Below, piece after piece: positions 47,246 to 57,900 of a stretch of 64,000 nucleotides of DNA. A model generated the notes under the pieces. It was given only the letters and a program-made list of their open reading frames with translations, did not search any database and was not told the origin of the DNA. The first letter of the stretch is position 1. Every line of letters begins with the position of its first letter. A program made the position numbers and the translations under genes. The stretch is from Monarcha castaneiventris obscurior. Its lineage: Eukaryota; Chordata; Aves; Passeriformes; Monarchidae. The DNA lies in contig JAMPIT010000886.1 of the NCBI GenBank assembly GCA_026261815.1, forward strand, positions 19,068,501 through 19,132,500. The letters run 5' to 3'.

Positions 47246-48775
47246 ACACATCTCATTGAGGCTGGAAAAAGTACAATGTCTGTTTTACTGGGATATCTAG
47301 AAAAACTACCACCTTAGGTTAACCAGGGAAAACCAAACTCTCTTATTTTTCAGTTGGACAAATGAAAGAAAATGAATGATAGGGATATTCAGTAGCAATT
47401 TCAGATGCCACAGTTGCTGGGAGCCCAAAAGGAGAGTGTGGAACATCCCATCAGCTCTGCAGCATCACCAGCACGTGTGTCCCACAGTGGCTTTGGTGTC
47501 CCTGATCTCTGCACATCATTGCTGGAAAATATCAAACTCTCGCTAATCCCACACATCTCAGCCACACTTAAATGAACTGTCCCAGTGCTGCCATTGCCCA
47601 GCTCACATCTAGTTTCCTCTCTGGTGCTGAGGGAAATAATCAAAAGAAAAATAAACTGGATGCAGGAAATGCCAACTTCAGTTCTTAATTTATAGTCATT
47701 CATACTCTACTCCTAAATATCATGGTAATTCCTTTGATTTTGTGAAAACGTAAGTGGATCCTAAAAAGCTGTGTGACTTTTTGGCATCCTGCACCAGGAA
47801 CAAATTATTCCCATGTTGTAATGCATAATGCACAGTAAGGTCTGCATGAGAACTGGAGCTGGCCACTGCACAAACACAATTCCACCGGTGAAGCTTCCAG
47901 CCTCATTCATAGTACCTGCTCTTCAGTTTTGTTCCTGTTTAAAACATGCCATGTCACTTAATTGACAGATTCCATGCCACAAGCCATTTGCAAACACACT
48001 TGTTTGAAGAAGATATGCCCTGGCTGATTTGGAAAATCCCTATGCAGTGCATTCAAAATAATTCAGAACTGATTAATGACAAGTTGAGCAAATAGAGGGA
48101 ATGAAGAGCCTGGCACAGGCTGTGGTTAGTTAGAATTTGCTGAGTTTACTCCAAATAATTTTGTACCTTCTTCCATTTCACTTTCTGCAAAATTCCCAGC
48201 AAATCACTTTACAGTGAGGGATGTGTTGCAAACCTGAGTGTAATGAATAGACAAAGGAGAAAAATCACAACAACACATTTAAAAAATTCCCTGGGTAAAT
48301 ATTTGCTTGGAAACTGGACCTCAAGATTCACTGCCTGCAGCCAGGGGTCAGAAACATTACAGGTCCACTCAAAACAAAGGCAACTTGAAACTGGGAAGTG
48401 GTCAGAGTCAGTGCAACCTCACCAATGTCAGGGAACTGTGTCTTTTATTGTAGCTGAAGATCCTAACCCTGCATTTGTGCACATACATTCATGGGTGTTC
48501 ACATATTTAATCCAAACACACACAAGTGCGGGCACTCACATATTCTTAAAATGTATGTGCATATATTCCTATATTCACAATGAACTGTTTATGAGCAAGC
48601 TATCAAGAAAGAGTTCTCACTGAAATTATTCAGTGAATGACTTCAAACAATGAATACATTGCAGGAAATGGCGATTGGCTCCAGAGCAATCCACAAGCAG
48701 AAAAGAAAGCATAAGCAGTTGAATAAATGGGTGGCTATGAATTACTCATTTAGCTGCATTATCTTCTTGTGGTCC
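47246..48775. other. Non-coding, no gene seen
   Basis: AT-leaning unique DNA. No supported exon, tRNA or repeat. Confidence 0.5.
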
Positions 48776-48919
48776 AAATTCAGCAAATGTCTAAACACCC
48801 ACTTCCCATTAAGAGCATGAATAGTCCCATTGATTCAATAGGGTTATTTTCTCTGCCTTCCATGGGGCAACTCAAATACTTAAATTTAAGCAAGTGCTTA
48901 AAGTGCTTTGCTGAATCAG
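48776..48919. mobile_element. Ancient palindromic MITE
   Basis: Left end aattcagcaaatgtctaaac and right end aagtgctttgctgaatc are imperfect inverted repeats. Inside are 'tagtcccattgattcaatag' and a 'taaatttaagcaagtgctta' arm. The pattern of a terminal TTCAGCAAAGCACTTAA arm, a central CCCATTGA and a mirrored arm is a dispersed palindromic family I recall from turtle, crocodile and bird DNA. The copy is well diverged but both ends are present. Confidence 0.7.
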
Positions 48920-48954
48920 GAGGTATGTCCACACTGTATATACCTGTGTTATAC

Positions 48955-49018
48955 AGAAGGTCAGATTAGCTGATCCAAGAATCCTTTATGGTCTTAAGAT
49001 CTATAAATCTATGAATAA
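48955..49018 (+). mobile_element. Ancient CR1 3' tail
   Basis: 'agaaggtcagattagctgat' + 'ccaagaatcctttatggtct' + 'taagatctataaatctatga' matches the old CR1 ending 'aggtcagactagatgatc...tggccttaaaatctatgaatctatga'. It sits 35 bp from the palindromic MITE, so two old insertions lie side by side. Confidence 0.75.
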
Positions 49019-49049
49019 AACCAGCCTTTGCTGGAATTGCTTCTCCATA

Positions 49050-49430
49050 ACCTTCCTGAGCGCTGAAATTCATCCACACCCCAAAAATATTAATAAAACA
49101 CTCTGTACTTAACTCTTTTCATATTATACTAAGTATGCCACTAAATAAACCTCTTAATATTCCAGTATATTTTGCAATGAACATTTTCCCGGTACGCTAG
49201 AGCGGTTCCTCCTTTTGTGCCATCCAGAACACAATCCCCATGAAATACTGCAGTAAACATTTCTCTGAGTACTACAGCAAACACTACCAGCATTAGCAGA
49301 TTAACCATTCCACTGAGCGCCATATTAAGCACACGTTTAAATACTGAGAAAAGATGTATAGCCTCCTCTTTCCACTGCGCCTCGTTACCCTGCCGAGATC
49401 CATATTTTTCTGCGCCGAGTCGACCAGCCC
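49050..49430. promoter_or_regulatory. Candidate conserved non-coding element with open frame
   Basis: Repeat-free AT-leaning sequence with CpGs in AT context (cccggtacgctagagcgg, gagcgcc, cacacgttt) and TTAATATT, AGATTAACC and CATATTAAGC motifs. On the minus strand a frame is open across the whole block (49141-49494). Constraint is inferred from texture; whether it is coding or regulatory cannot be settled from one sequence. Confidence 0.4.
49141..49320 (-). other. Unrecognised 59-codon minus frame with membrane-like segment
   Basis: From an ATG at 49318-49320 (frame open upstream to 49494) the frame reads MALSGMVNLLMLVVFAVVLR at its start, a plausible single membrane helix. A hydrophilic stretch with HGDC, DGTKGG and YRENVH follows, and a stop at 49141-49143. 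I do not recognise it. It could be an accidental frame over an enhancer or a small membrane microprotein. No splice or transcript evidence is available. Confidence 0.15.
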
Positions 49431-49780
49431 TGCATGTACCTGCTCTGTTCCCTCCCCTCCCAATGCCTCTCCCTCTCTTTTTCTCCTCTTTCATGTTTTG
49501 TTCATCCTGGACCTATTCTTCTGGCTTGGAAAATTTTTCAGGGGCCAGGAAGCCAGGGATAAAAGGGGGTCAGAGGATTTGGCACGTTGCTCAACCACAA
49601 AATCAACAACAAATCTATACTGTGTGCATATTTCTGCCTCTCCATCTCTCTCAGCATTTGCTGAAGTCTGTTGATGGAGAAACACAGGTTAAGTGTGGGT
49701 CCCCCCTCCCTGGATGAAAGGAATGAAGTAGCAGGTCTTGACTGGTGTAATTTGGAATTATAAAGCATTGTTTGGGTTTT
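49431..49780. other. Non-coding, no gene seen
   Basis: Unique DNA with a C/T-rich patch at about 49450-49495. Nothing else is identified. Confidence 0.5.
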
Positions 49781-50215
49781 AGAGGTGTACTTTAATGTCA
49801 GCAAAATTACTGTGCTCAGAACCTTCAATGGATTCATCTTTAGCAAGTGTTTAAGAGCCACTGACTCGTCTCTTGTTGCTGACAAACCATCTAGATTCAA
49901 CCCATGGTTCTGTTTAGCTTTTCTCCTTTCCTTCCTCTCTCTCTTTTTTCCTCTCTTTTTTCCTTTTTTTTTTTTTTTTACTAGCAATTTGATGTTTGAT
50001 CATTTGAGGCAATGAGGCGGAGGGTAATTTACGTTATCAGGGAGGTATGAGGGGTGCTGGGAACCCAGACGCAAGGCCCATTCGCCTGCTAAAGCGCCAT
50101 CGTAATGTAATGAGACTCCAGTCAAGTGCAGCTAGTAATGGAGAGGAACATTTCCCATTCATCTGCCTACCTGAGACTCCACCGAATACGACAATAACTT
50201 TTGCACGGGAGGAGC
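49781..50215. promoter_or_regulatory. Candidate conserved element split by a pyrimidine tract
   Basis: Repeat-free sequences on both sides of 49918-49979 contain CpGs in AT context (gactcgtc, gaggcggag, ttacgttatc, gacgcaagg, ttcgcctg, agcgccatcg, ccgaatacgac) and TAAT-type motifs. The low-complexity tract looks like an expansion inside a constrained block. Inference only. Confidence 0.38.
49918..49979 (+). repeat. 62-nt uninterrupted pyrimidine tract
   Basis: No purine occurs between 49918 and 49979, and the tract ends in a 16-base T run. It is capable of triplex (H-DNA) formation and is polymerase-slippage prone. The minus-strand Lys/Arg-rich frame over it is an artefact. Confidence 0.95.
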
Positions 50216-51610
50216 AGGGGGGGACACGGTGAAGGGGGGCCAGAGTCCCCATGGCATGACTCCCTCTGTCTCATAGAAAAGCACCACAGCCTCATCCTTT
50301 AGGCCATCGAGGGAAGCAAATTAACACAACTCAGGAAGTCACAAAACAGTTGTTGGAAGTGCTTAACCCTTCCCACGTCCTTTCCACGAGGCACCTGGTC
50401 AGCACAGACCCCCAGCCTTTCTCTGGGACTGGGTCCCCTCCTTAGACTATCAGCTGATGCCCCCTCAGGGCAGAGCTGAACCCTTGTGCAGAGGGAGCTT
50501 GGAGAGGATGGGCCCAGCAGAACAGGCCATTGGGAAAGTCCCTGCACATCAACTTGCAAAAGTTGTAAAAGCGAGGAAAACAATTTCCCAGAAGTGCTCC
50601 AAAGCTGTTTCTCTCTATAAGGGTTTCTAAAGAAAGCATTTTTCCCTGATTGCCCCTAGCCAGCTGCATAACTTCACAAGTGTGGCTTCCTATTACAAAA
50701 CCCCTTCCCTTTGTTTTCAAGTGTGGCAAACAGGACAGTGGGATTGCATCAACAATTTATTTTAATACCATTTTCTAATATCAGTCAAAACCCAACCAAA
50801 ATCTCAATCCTACCCCATACTCCTAGTGCCATAGATGCCCATCCCTGGGGTAATTTCATTCCCTGTGGCTTTGTCAGAGCAGCCCCCTCCTGCCATGCAC
50901 TCTGGAGAAGCAGATATAACTTCACAGTGTCCTGGGAGTGGCTGTTCCCATGACAGGTTTGAGCATACTCGTATCACTCTGACCATCAGGAAAACTGAGA
51001 CACAGAATAGTGCTCCATGCCATGCCATAATGAATAAAATCCAAGGGTTTGTGTCTTTTTTCAGAGAAAGAGTACCCAAGGATGATGGGAGCAATTTCTG
51101 TACCCACCCCCCGCTCCAAACTCTTCTCCTCAGCCTTGGCCTTTGCCTGTAAAACCTTCCTGGCTGCAGATTCACTTTCCACTGTGCCTGCATAGACAGG
51201 GCCTCCCAGCAGCACAGTAATAACCACAGCAGAAACACCCACCACCAGCAATAACAATGATGCACATATTCAAGTTCTCACAGGCAACCCTACTACTCTG
51301 CACACTTTGTTTGCAAGCTGAGGGTAATTATAGCTTGAGGGAACCTCCTGGAAGCAAACAGATCTCCTGGTACAAAGACCTCAACGTATGTCAAGGTGGC
51401 ATGGACAAGATGCAGGGGAAGAAGAGATTAATTTCCTTCATCAGACTGTCCTAAGTTTGCTGTTTGTTCCCAGAACTCAGCCTGAGAAAGGCAGAGAGAG
51501 GAAAGGAGAGGGGGAGCTGAGATCTCTCCCTCCCAGCCCTCACCAAATTCCTGCCACATGGACCCTTCCAATTATATCCACGTTTGAAAGGCTGCTGTCA
51601 GGATGAAAGG
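50216..51610. other. Non-coding, no gene seen
   Basis: Unique DNA. 'atcaggaaaactgagacaca' near 50986 faintly resembles a MIR motif but has no collinear partner. Frames of 105-151 codons at 50810-51265 are unrecognised. Confidence 0.5.
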
Positions 51611-51614
51611 CACA

Positions 51615-51785
51615 GAGCAGTAATGAACTGACGATTAATTTGCAGTTGGCTCACCCAGTGCGTGAGTGTCTCTCAGGCTCGCTGCATGCGGGTGCTAAAT
51701 ATGACGATGTCAGCAACTGTCAGCCAGAGCCAGGGTTACCCTTAATAAGAGTCTCTCTCACCGCTGCCTGATTGCCTGTTGCCAG
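51615..51785. promoter_or_regulatory. Possible conserved non-coding element
   Basis: 'actgacgattaatttgcagt', 'gcgtgagtgtctctcaggct', 'gctgcatgcgggtgctaaat' and 'atgacgatgtcagcaactgt' give an AT-leaning, CpG-retaining, repeat-free island. Tentative. Confidence 0.32.
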
Positions 51786-52848
51786 CTTCCGGGGGCTCCA
51801 GGCTGGCTCCCCATCCTTCTGACGGCGAGGGGAGCTCTGTACCAGCCTGGCAGCTGCCAAAGTAGCAAGAGGAAGGGAAAAGAAATGACCCTCTCCCCTG
51901 GCAAAGCAGCAGGAGCAGCTGCCAGTGCTAACTGCCTCTGCCCATGCCAACTTTGACCTGGGAGAGTTACGGCTTATGCTGGCACAAAAATAGCTCAGGA
52001 TGCAATTGCACACGTGAGCACCAGCCATGCCTGGGCTGGGATCCCTTGCACCTCCAAAACTGGCAGGAAATTTCACAGGCCCTTAATCCATGTTAAAAAC
52101 AAGCCTCTCACTCTCCTCATTCAAGTCAGCATCCCCATGTCTGAGTGAGCGTGATGGCCAGGGAGTGTGATTGGCACCGAGTTTCAAGACAGAGCTGTTG
52201 CAGAGGAACACCCTCCACAGTACCCTGCAAAACTGTACTGCCAGCAGGTGGTTTTCAGGTAATGCATTAAGGGTTGATGCTGCCTGATGGGGTCTGGGTC
52301 AGGACCTGCTCAAACATCCCTGCCAGCCTCGGAAGGCAGGCAAGAGGCACACACTTGGGAACCACTGTGTCGAGCAGTCTGTGGGAGCACATAGAGGGAT
52401 CTGAAGCAGAGCTCCAAAGAGTTTGCCGGCTCACCAGCCAAGATGTGCCTGGGTGTGGGAGGGACGCAGTAGAGAGCACAGGATTGACAGGGCTGGGAAT
52501 ACAACCTGCGTCCTCTGCATTAAGGGGCCTGTCATCAGGCCGCAGGGGAACGCTGCTTTGCAGAGGGAAGCACAACACCTGCTCAAAAGACACAAATATT
52601 CAAAGCAAAGGCCAATCCCTTGACATTGCACAGACACCTCCTGCGTGCTCCCAAGAAATCTGGGGTGTGCACAATGGTCCTCCATATTCCATTCACATTT
52701 TTAAGTCCGTCCACCATATCCAGACACTCATCTTTCCTCTCAACAGGAATGGAACCCAGGCCTGAGCCATTAGCCACTACAAATATTTTCTTCAACTGTC
52801 TGAAGTTTGGCCCAAATTGCTGGGCACCTTTGAGAATCTGGGTTCAGG
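51786..52848. other. Non-coding, no gene seen
   Basis: Mixed DNA. The 52274-52765 plus frame (163 codons) is unrecognised and overlaps opposite-strand frames. No repeat is recognised. Confidence 0.5.
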
Positions 52849-52928
52849 AGGGTCATAATAAATCCTGCAAGCATTGGGTACTTGGAGAGGGTCATAATAA
52901 ATCCTGGAGCAAGCATTGGGTACTTGGG
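52849..52928 (+). repeat. 39-bp tandem duplication with 3-bp indel
   Basis: Copy one (52849-52887) and copy two (52888-52928) share agggtcataataaatcctg followed by caagcattgggtacttgg. Copy two carries three extra bases (gag) between the two parts. The near-identity points to a recent duplication. Confidence 0.92.
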
Positions 52929-53754
52929 ATGTAGCAAGGCAATGCTCTTCAATTGATGTGGGACACTTTGTAGGGCATTTGAAATGTTCATACTGCAGTT
53001 TCCTTTTAGATTGCCCAAAGGCCTGTAAAATGCATTTCATGTCTCTCATTCAGTAGATAATCATCTAGATTATTAGACCTGGCTTCATGTGATTATGTTG
53101 GGATCTGAAAGGTGGGTGCACTGATTTCATCCTGGCCATGGACTTCTAGAGCTTCAGAGGGCTTATGAGAGTGCAAAAATCAGGTCTTGCCATAATCACA
53201 GATGTGTTTTTACCATGTAATCTCTGCCATCAGAGCTGGCCTTTCAGGCACTGCTCCTACCATTGCTCTCACTCCTTCCCAGTGTTGTCCTGGCAGATAT
53301 ACAGGGTGTCCTGCCAGCTGGACACAGCCCAGGTCCAGCTCACATATTATTTTAAAAAACTTGCCTCAATGAGACCTTCCTACAAAGATGCCATCCAAGC
53401 CACTTTTCCTGCCCACCAAGCATGCCTGGGCCTGGGAGAGACACGCTTTGGCTTTCCCTGCTCCTTCCACCCTGCCTGGCTCCCATTGGGAACTGGCTCA
53501 GTGGCCATGCTGTGTCTGTGTGCAGAGCAGGAGGTAGCAGTCATGGCACCAATGCCACTTGGCAGGGCGTCCTGATGACACTGCATCCCCGTGAGAGCCA
53601 AGTGCAGCCCTCGGAGAGCCCAGGGCTCCTCTGCAAAGGAGACCTGAGCCCTTTAAGGAAGAGAGAGGAGCAGAAATCAATTGTCTGCTCGCCTTCCTCC
53701 CCAGGCCCCCCTCTCCCCCTCCTCCATCACCACCACCACCACACACGCACCCTA
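52929..53754. other. Non-coding, no gene seen
   Basis: Mixed DNA ending in a C-rich patch with a short (CAC)n at about 53728-53742, which explains the His-rich shadow frame. No exon is supported. Confidence 0.5.
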
Positions 53755-53965
53755 TTCACCCTGCTGGAAGGTGACATTTGCTATTAACCTTATATTGGGC
53801 CATTTTGTAAATCAATGTCACTTACATTTAATAACAAGTGTAATCAAAGGAATTATGCAAATTTAATTTGATGCTTCTTGAATTATGCAAATCTGCACCA
53901 CATATAATGGCTTCTGACATGTGCCCAGTTGGAGAACGTTCCATTACCTCCTCTCTTATTACCCC
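53755..53965. promoter_or_regulatory. Candidate conserved element with directly repeated octamers
   Basis: AT-rich, repeat-free. The 13-mer gaattatgcaaat, containing the POU octamer ATGCAAAT, occurs at 53850-53862 and again at 53880-53892, exactly 30 bp apart. ATTAACC, ACATTTAATAACAAG (SOX-like ACAAG) and AATCAAAGG (TCF/LEF-like CAAAG) motifs lie just upstream. The combination is typical of neural enhancers. This is inference from motifs. Confidence 0.5.
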
Positions 53966-53993
53966 TATTATTATTTTTATTTTTTTATCCCGT

Positions 53994-54199
53994 GGGGGGG
54001 GACGGAGAAGGGAGGGAGCAGCAGTTAGGCTTAGAGGCAGGGGGGACAAGCGAGTGCAGGGAGAAGGGAAAGAAGAGGGGTGGTGGAGAAAAGTGCTCCT
54101 TTGCCTGCATTTTGAGTAGAAAAGCCTCCTGAAGGCATTTCTGTTATTGTTATTGCAGAGCAAGGAGAGCGGGATGGGGGGGAGCGGAATGGGGATGGG
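53994..54199 (+). other. G-run rich stretch
   Basis: An eight-base G run at 53994-54001 with further GGG runs just after, and a second G-run cluster at 54171-54199 (runs of 3, 7, 4 and 3 G). Both satisfy a loose G-quadruplex pattern on the + strand. Between them is purine-rich DNA (54058-54082). Confidence 0.65.
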
Positions 54200-54330
54200 T
54201 GGAATCATTTCCCATGAATGGCTTTGCAGGCAATAATACTATAAGCCTCTGAGTCTAAATTACTGCCCTTCCAGTCCTATCTCCAGCACAATATTACTCT
54301 CCTTGGCCTCTTCTTCCTGAATCACCAGGC
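54200..54330. promoter_or_regulatory. Possible conserved non-coding element
   Basis: Short AT-leaning unique island (ggcaataatactataagcct, gagtctaaattactgccctt, agcacaatattactctcc). Tentative. Confidence 0.27.
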
Positions 54331-54840
54331 AAGCTGGGGGAGGGTGAGGAAAGAGGGGAGCAGGACCCACAGAGTGGAAAATGGAGAACAAATGGGTGAA
54401 AAGATGTTTCAGGTTTTTTGTTCCATGGCCAGCCCAGGTGCCCCCACATTCTTATTCCTTCTGTCAGGGCCCCAGAGGAATAACTGTTCTTTTCCCCTTT
54501 GCTTTCCCACCAATCGTTTCCTTGCATGCGACCCCAAGGTCAGGAAAAACAGCCACAATATGCATGCGCCTCAATTTGTAATATCTTTGTAGTAACCTGG
54601 GGTATCTTCAGCCAGTGACATCCCAAGTTTCTCCCTTTGCAAGGACTTCAGTGTCTGTAGCACCAGAAGTCAGCTGGGACAAGCCTCTGTTTCTTCTGCT
54701 TGTCAGAGATGGCAAGAGAATTTGGTGATCTCAGAATGGATTTGAAAGACAGTGCCATGATGGTAGTGCAACATATAATGCTGGACCACATTTTCCTCTG
54801 CTATTCCTCACAGCAACTGATGAGTGACTCTTGCCACGAT
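54331..54840. other. Non-coding, no gene seen
   Basis: Purine-rich at 54335-54420, then mixed DNA. Nothing is identified. Confidence 0.5.
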
Positions 54841-54844
54841 AATC

Positions 54845-54932
54845 TGTGCAGTGTGACCTTGAGTGAGACCACTCCCATCTCTGTGTCTTGGTGTTATCAC
54901 ACCCCTGCAAAGCAGATAAAGAAATTGAGCTA
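54845..54932 (+). repeat. MIR-type SINE fragment
   Basis: 'gtgcagtgtgaccttgagtg', 'agaccactcccatctctgtg', 'tcttggtgttatc' follow the order of 'gctgtgtgaccttgggcaagtcact...cctctctgtgcctcagtttcc'. About 85 bp, strongly diverged. Confidence 0.5.
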
Positions 54933-57900
54933 TATTTTGGAAAGAGGAGAAGAAGGAGAAGAAAATACATTTGTAAAAGTCTGTGTAGTCCTCTAATGTG
55001 AATTGATACACATTGTGAGGGCACAGTACCAGTATGGCACCATCATTTATACAAAGCAAAGAGTCACTAATATCCAAAGTCTCCTTAGACTTTGAGAATT
55101 GAAAGGCAGGGAGTATTTCTACATTTTCCAATTTACGCTTGCCATGTTTCCTTCCAAAACTCTTCCAGAAACACTGGGGGTTTTTTCTTCTTTCCTCTAA
55201 ATATTTCTCCTATTATTACAAAGACCTATAAGCCCTGCAATTTTTTCTCCAACGGAAGACAATTTCCAGAAACATACTCTGCATTTGTATTTTAAACACA
55301 AAAAATTGTAAAAGATGTCCAGATTAATTTTTTTCTTACATACCAATAGTTAAATTTTTTTTAAAAGCTAAATAAAAGGGGTTTTTTTTTTAGTGGAAAG
55401 ATTTTTCATCTGCTATCAAAAATATACTCTCATAGAAATATTGGTGAGAGGAAACTGTCCCTGCTCTGCCCAAACTGAACATCATTTGAAGTTCACTGTG
55501 GAAAACATCATCTTTCAGACAGTCCTTAATAGTATGGTTTCCACCAATGATTGGGTGAAATGGATGTGCTCACCCCATTTCAAGGCTAACACCTGCTGGC
55601 CTTAGAAAAGAAATATATAGTACCCAGGGGATGCTGCTGATATTGCTTTTCAAGCCCTGATGGTATTTGACAGCATGACCAGCAGCTCTCCAGTGCCATC
55701 AGCACTCTGCCACTGCTAATCCTCTGTAGTGCCCCTATAGGAAACAAGGGTGGATCTTGAGAGTTGCAACTGTAGGTAGAAATCCTGCTGGGAGGTGTCA
55801 GTCCAGCATCTTCTCTGACCCTTGTTCAGGGAGCCCAGCCCTGCCCTCTCCAGCCCCCAGGGATGTGCTCTCTGAAGGGAGGGTGTCAGCAGGAATGCCA
55901 ATAATGGTGCCTACACTCGCTCACCTCTTCCTGAGGTTGTTGATTCACTGCCCAGAGTCTCTGTCATTGGAGGCTGAAGGAAGGAACAAAGCTCATTTCA
56001 GAGTCGGATACACCAATAACCTCTGAAGTCCTCCTCAGCCCAAGACTTCTTGACTGCACAGAGGATGTTTGCTTTGCTTTGTCTTGCCTTGCTTTCCCAG
56101 TAGATGACCTTCATGGCTCTCGTGGACATGGGTATAGTCAGGACCCATGACCCTTTCCTGATTCCAGGTGCTGCACAAGCAGATCAGCAAGAGGGTGTCC
56201 ATGGCAAAGAGCTGCTGTGGGTGCCCACCCCACACAGCCCTCGGCCTCAAAGGTCCTTTGGGGAAGCAGGTTAATGAGTGCATGGAGCTAAACTTGCCCC
56301 TGGTGATAAACCTGCTGAGGTCAGCAGAGGTACCACACAGCCCGAAGGGTCCTGTTCCTGAGTTCAGGAGGTGTGTGGCAGATGGAAGCACCTCTCCTAC
56401 AGAGAGAGCTCGGCACACAAAAGGCTGTTTCGTAGCTGGTGTTTCTGGGCTTATCTTTCCACAAAGATTTTCAGGAGAATGTCTCTGAATGACTCCAAGC
56501 ATGGATATTCCAGGATAAAAGAGTCTGTTGGAGTTTGTTTGGAATAGCTGTAAGGAACAGTTCTGTGGGGCTAGAAAATGTCCTGTACTCTACACTACAG
56601 CCAGCAGCATCAGTCACAGAGCTAAGGCATCAGTGGCTGTTGTAATGTGGGCTCACTGCTCTCTGTGTTCCTCAACTCCTGCCCCAGCTGGAGGATGTCA
56701 GGTACCAGAGAAATGCCAGAGTGAAAGTGAAAGCCTTTTCCTTAGGGAACCTGTTTCGTGGCGCTTAGGCCCTGATGCTGTAGGTTGAATCAGAAATAGG
56801 CAATGCACAGTTCCTGAGCCGAGGCTGAAAGACCTTTGTGCCATTGCTGGGACAGGGAATTTGCCTGCCTTGAGCCCTGAAGGGAGCATGCTGGGCTTCC
56901 CCAGGGTAAACAAATAGAGTAGGGAAGTCATAATTGACACAAGGGCTCTAAAAGGGACAGCTCCCAGCGGGAGGCCATGCTGCTTGAAGTTTCCTTGCTC
57001 TCCCCTTCCCTGGAAATCACAGGTCATTGATTGCAGCCACCTCTTTCCCAATAAAACTGTAACCAGTGAAGAGCCATAAAAACATTGAAACACAGAAAGG
57101 CTGGGAATCTGATCTGGTGAGAAAGGACACACTGACAAAATGACCATGAAACATCCTGGGAAGCAGTTTGGAGGGATCAGGCTGGGGCAGTGCAAGATAA
57201 GAGCTCCCGGAGGAAGATGGTGATGGCTTCAGAAGCAGCAGAGATGGGGGTGAAGGAAGCGGTGACGTGGTGCTGTGACAGCTACCAGTGATGTGGAGGG
57301 GAGTTTCCCAAGAAGATCTTTTTCATTAAGAGAAACTTTTAAATGAGAGCTGGAGAAGAAATTAAATTATAGAGAGTCGTACTTCTGACACAGGTCCCCA
57401 CAGTCCCAGGGCATACAGGAGTAAACAGGTATCCTACCTGCTCCATGCCTCTGTTTCACCACTAGAAAGGACAGACGCTCACCCCATAGGCTGGAACAGA
57501 CCCCATCAGCAATGGCTCTTCTGCAGTGTGACTCTACTGACATCAGGAAAAAACCTCTTGCTTAGCAAAGAAAAAAGGTGTACTGTTGCTGATGCAAGGA
57601 GGGAAGATATTCCAATTTATCCTTGCCCTTGAAATGACAGGGGACTGGAAGTTTCACTGAGAAGGCACCAGAGTTTCTCCTTCATTTTAGGGCAGATGAA
57701 AGGAAAACAGCAGTCTCATATACAGGTAAAGGTCACATAAGAAACTAAACAGGCAGATCAGCTGACTTTTTACAATGATCTAATTATATAATTTGTTGTT
57801 TTTATAGGCTTTTAGGCTCTGTATTGAATAATTTAATTACTGAAAAGAGCTCCAGGAGTTAAATATTTTGGAAAAAAGCTATTTTGAGGACAGGTGTTGC

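Noticed and set aside
49538..49987. Lys/Arg-rich minus frame starting like a nuclear localisation signal
   Set aside because: Translation of the pyrimidine tract on the opposite strand.
50971..51060. MIR-like phrase gaaaactgagacacag
   Set aside because: No collinear second block of the SINE, so chance similarity cannot be excluded.
57440..57475. MIR-like phrase ctccatgcctctgtttc
   Set aside because: Too short and unsupported on either side.
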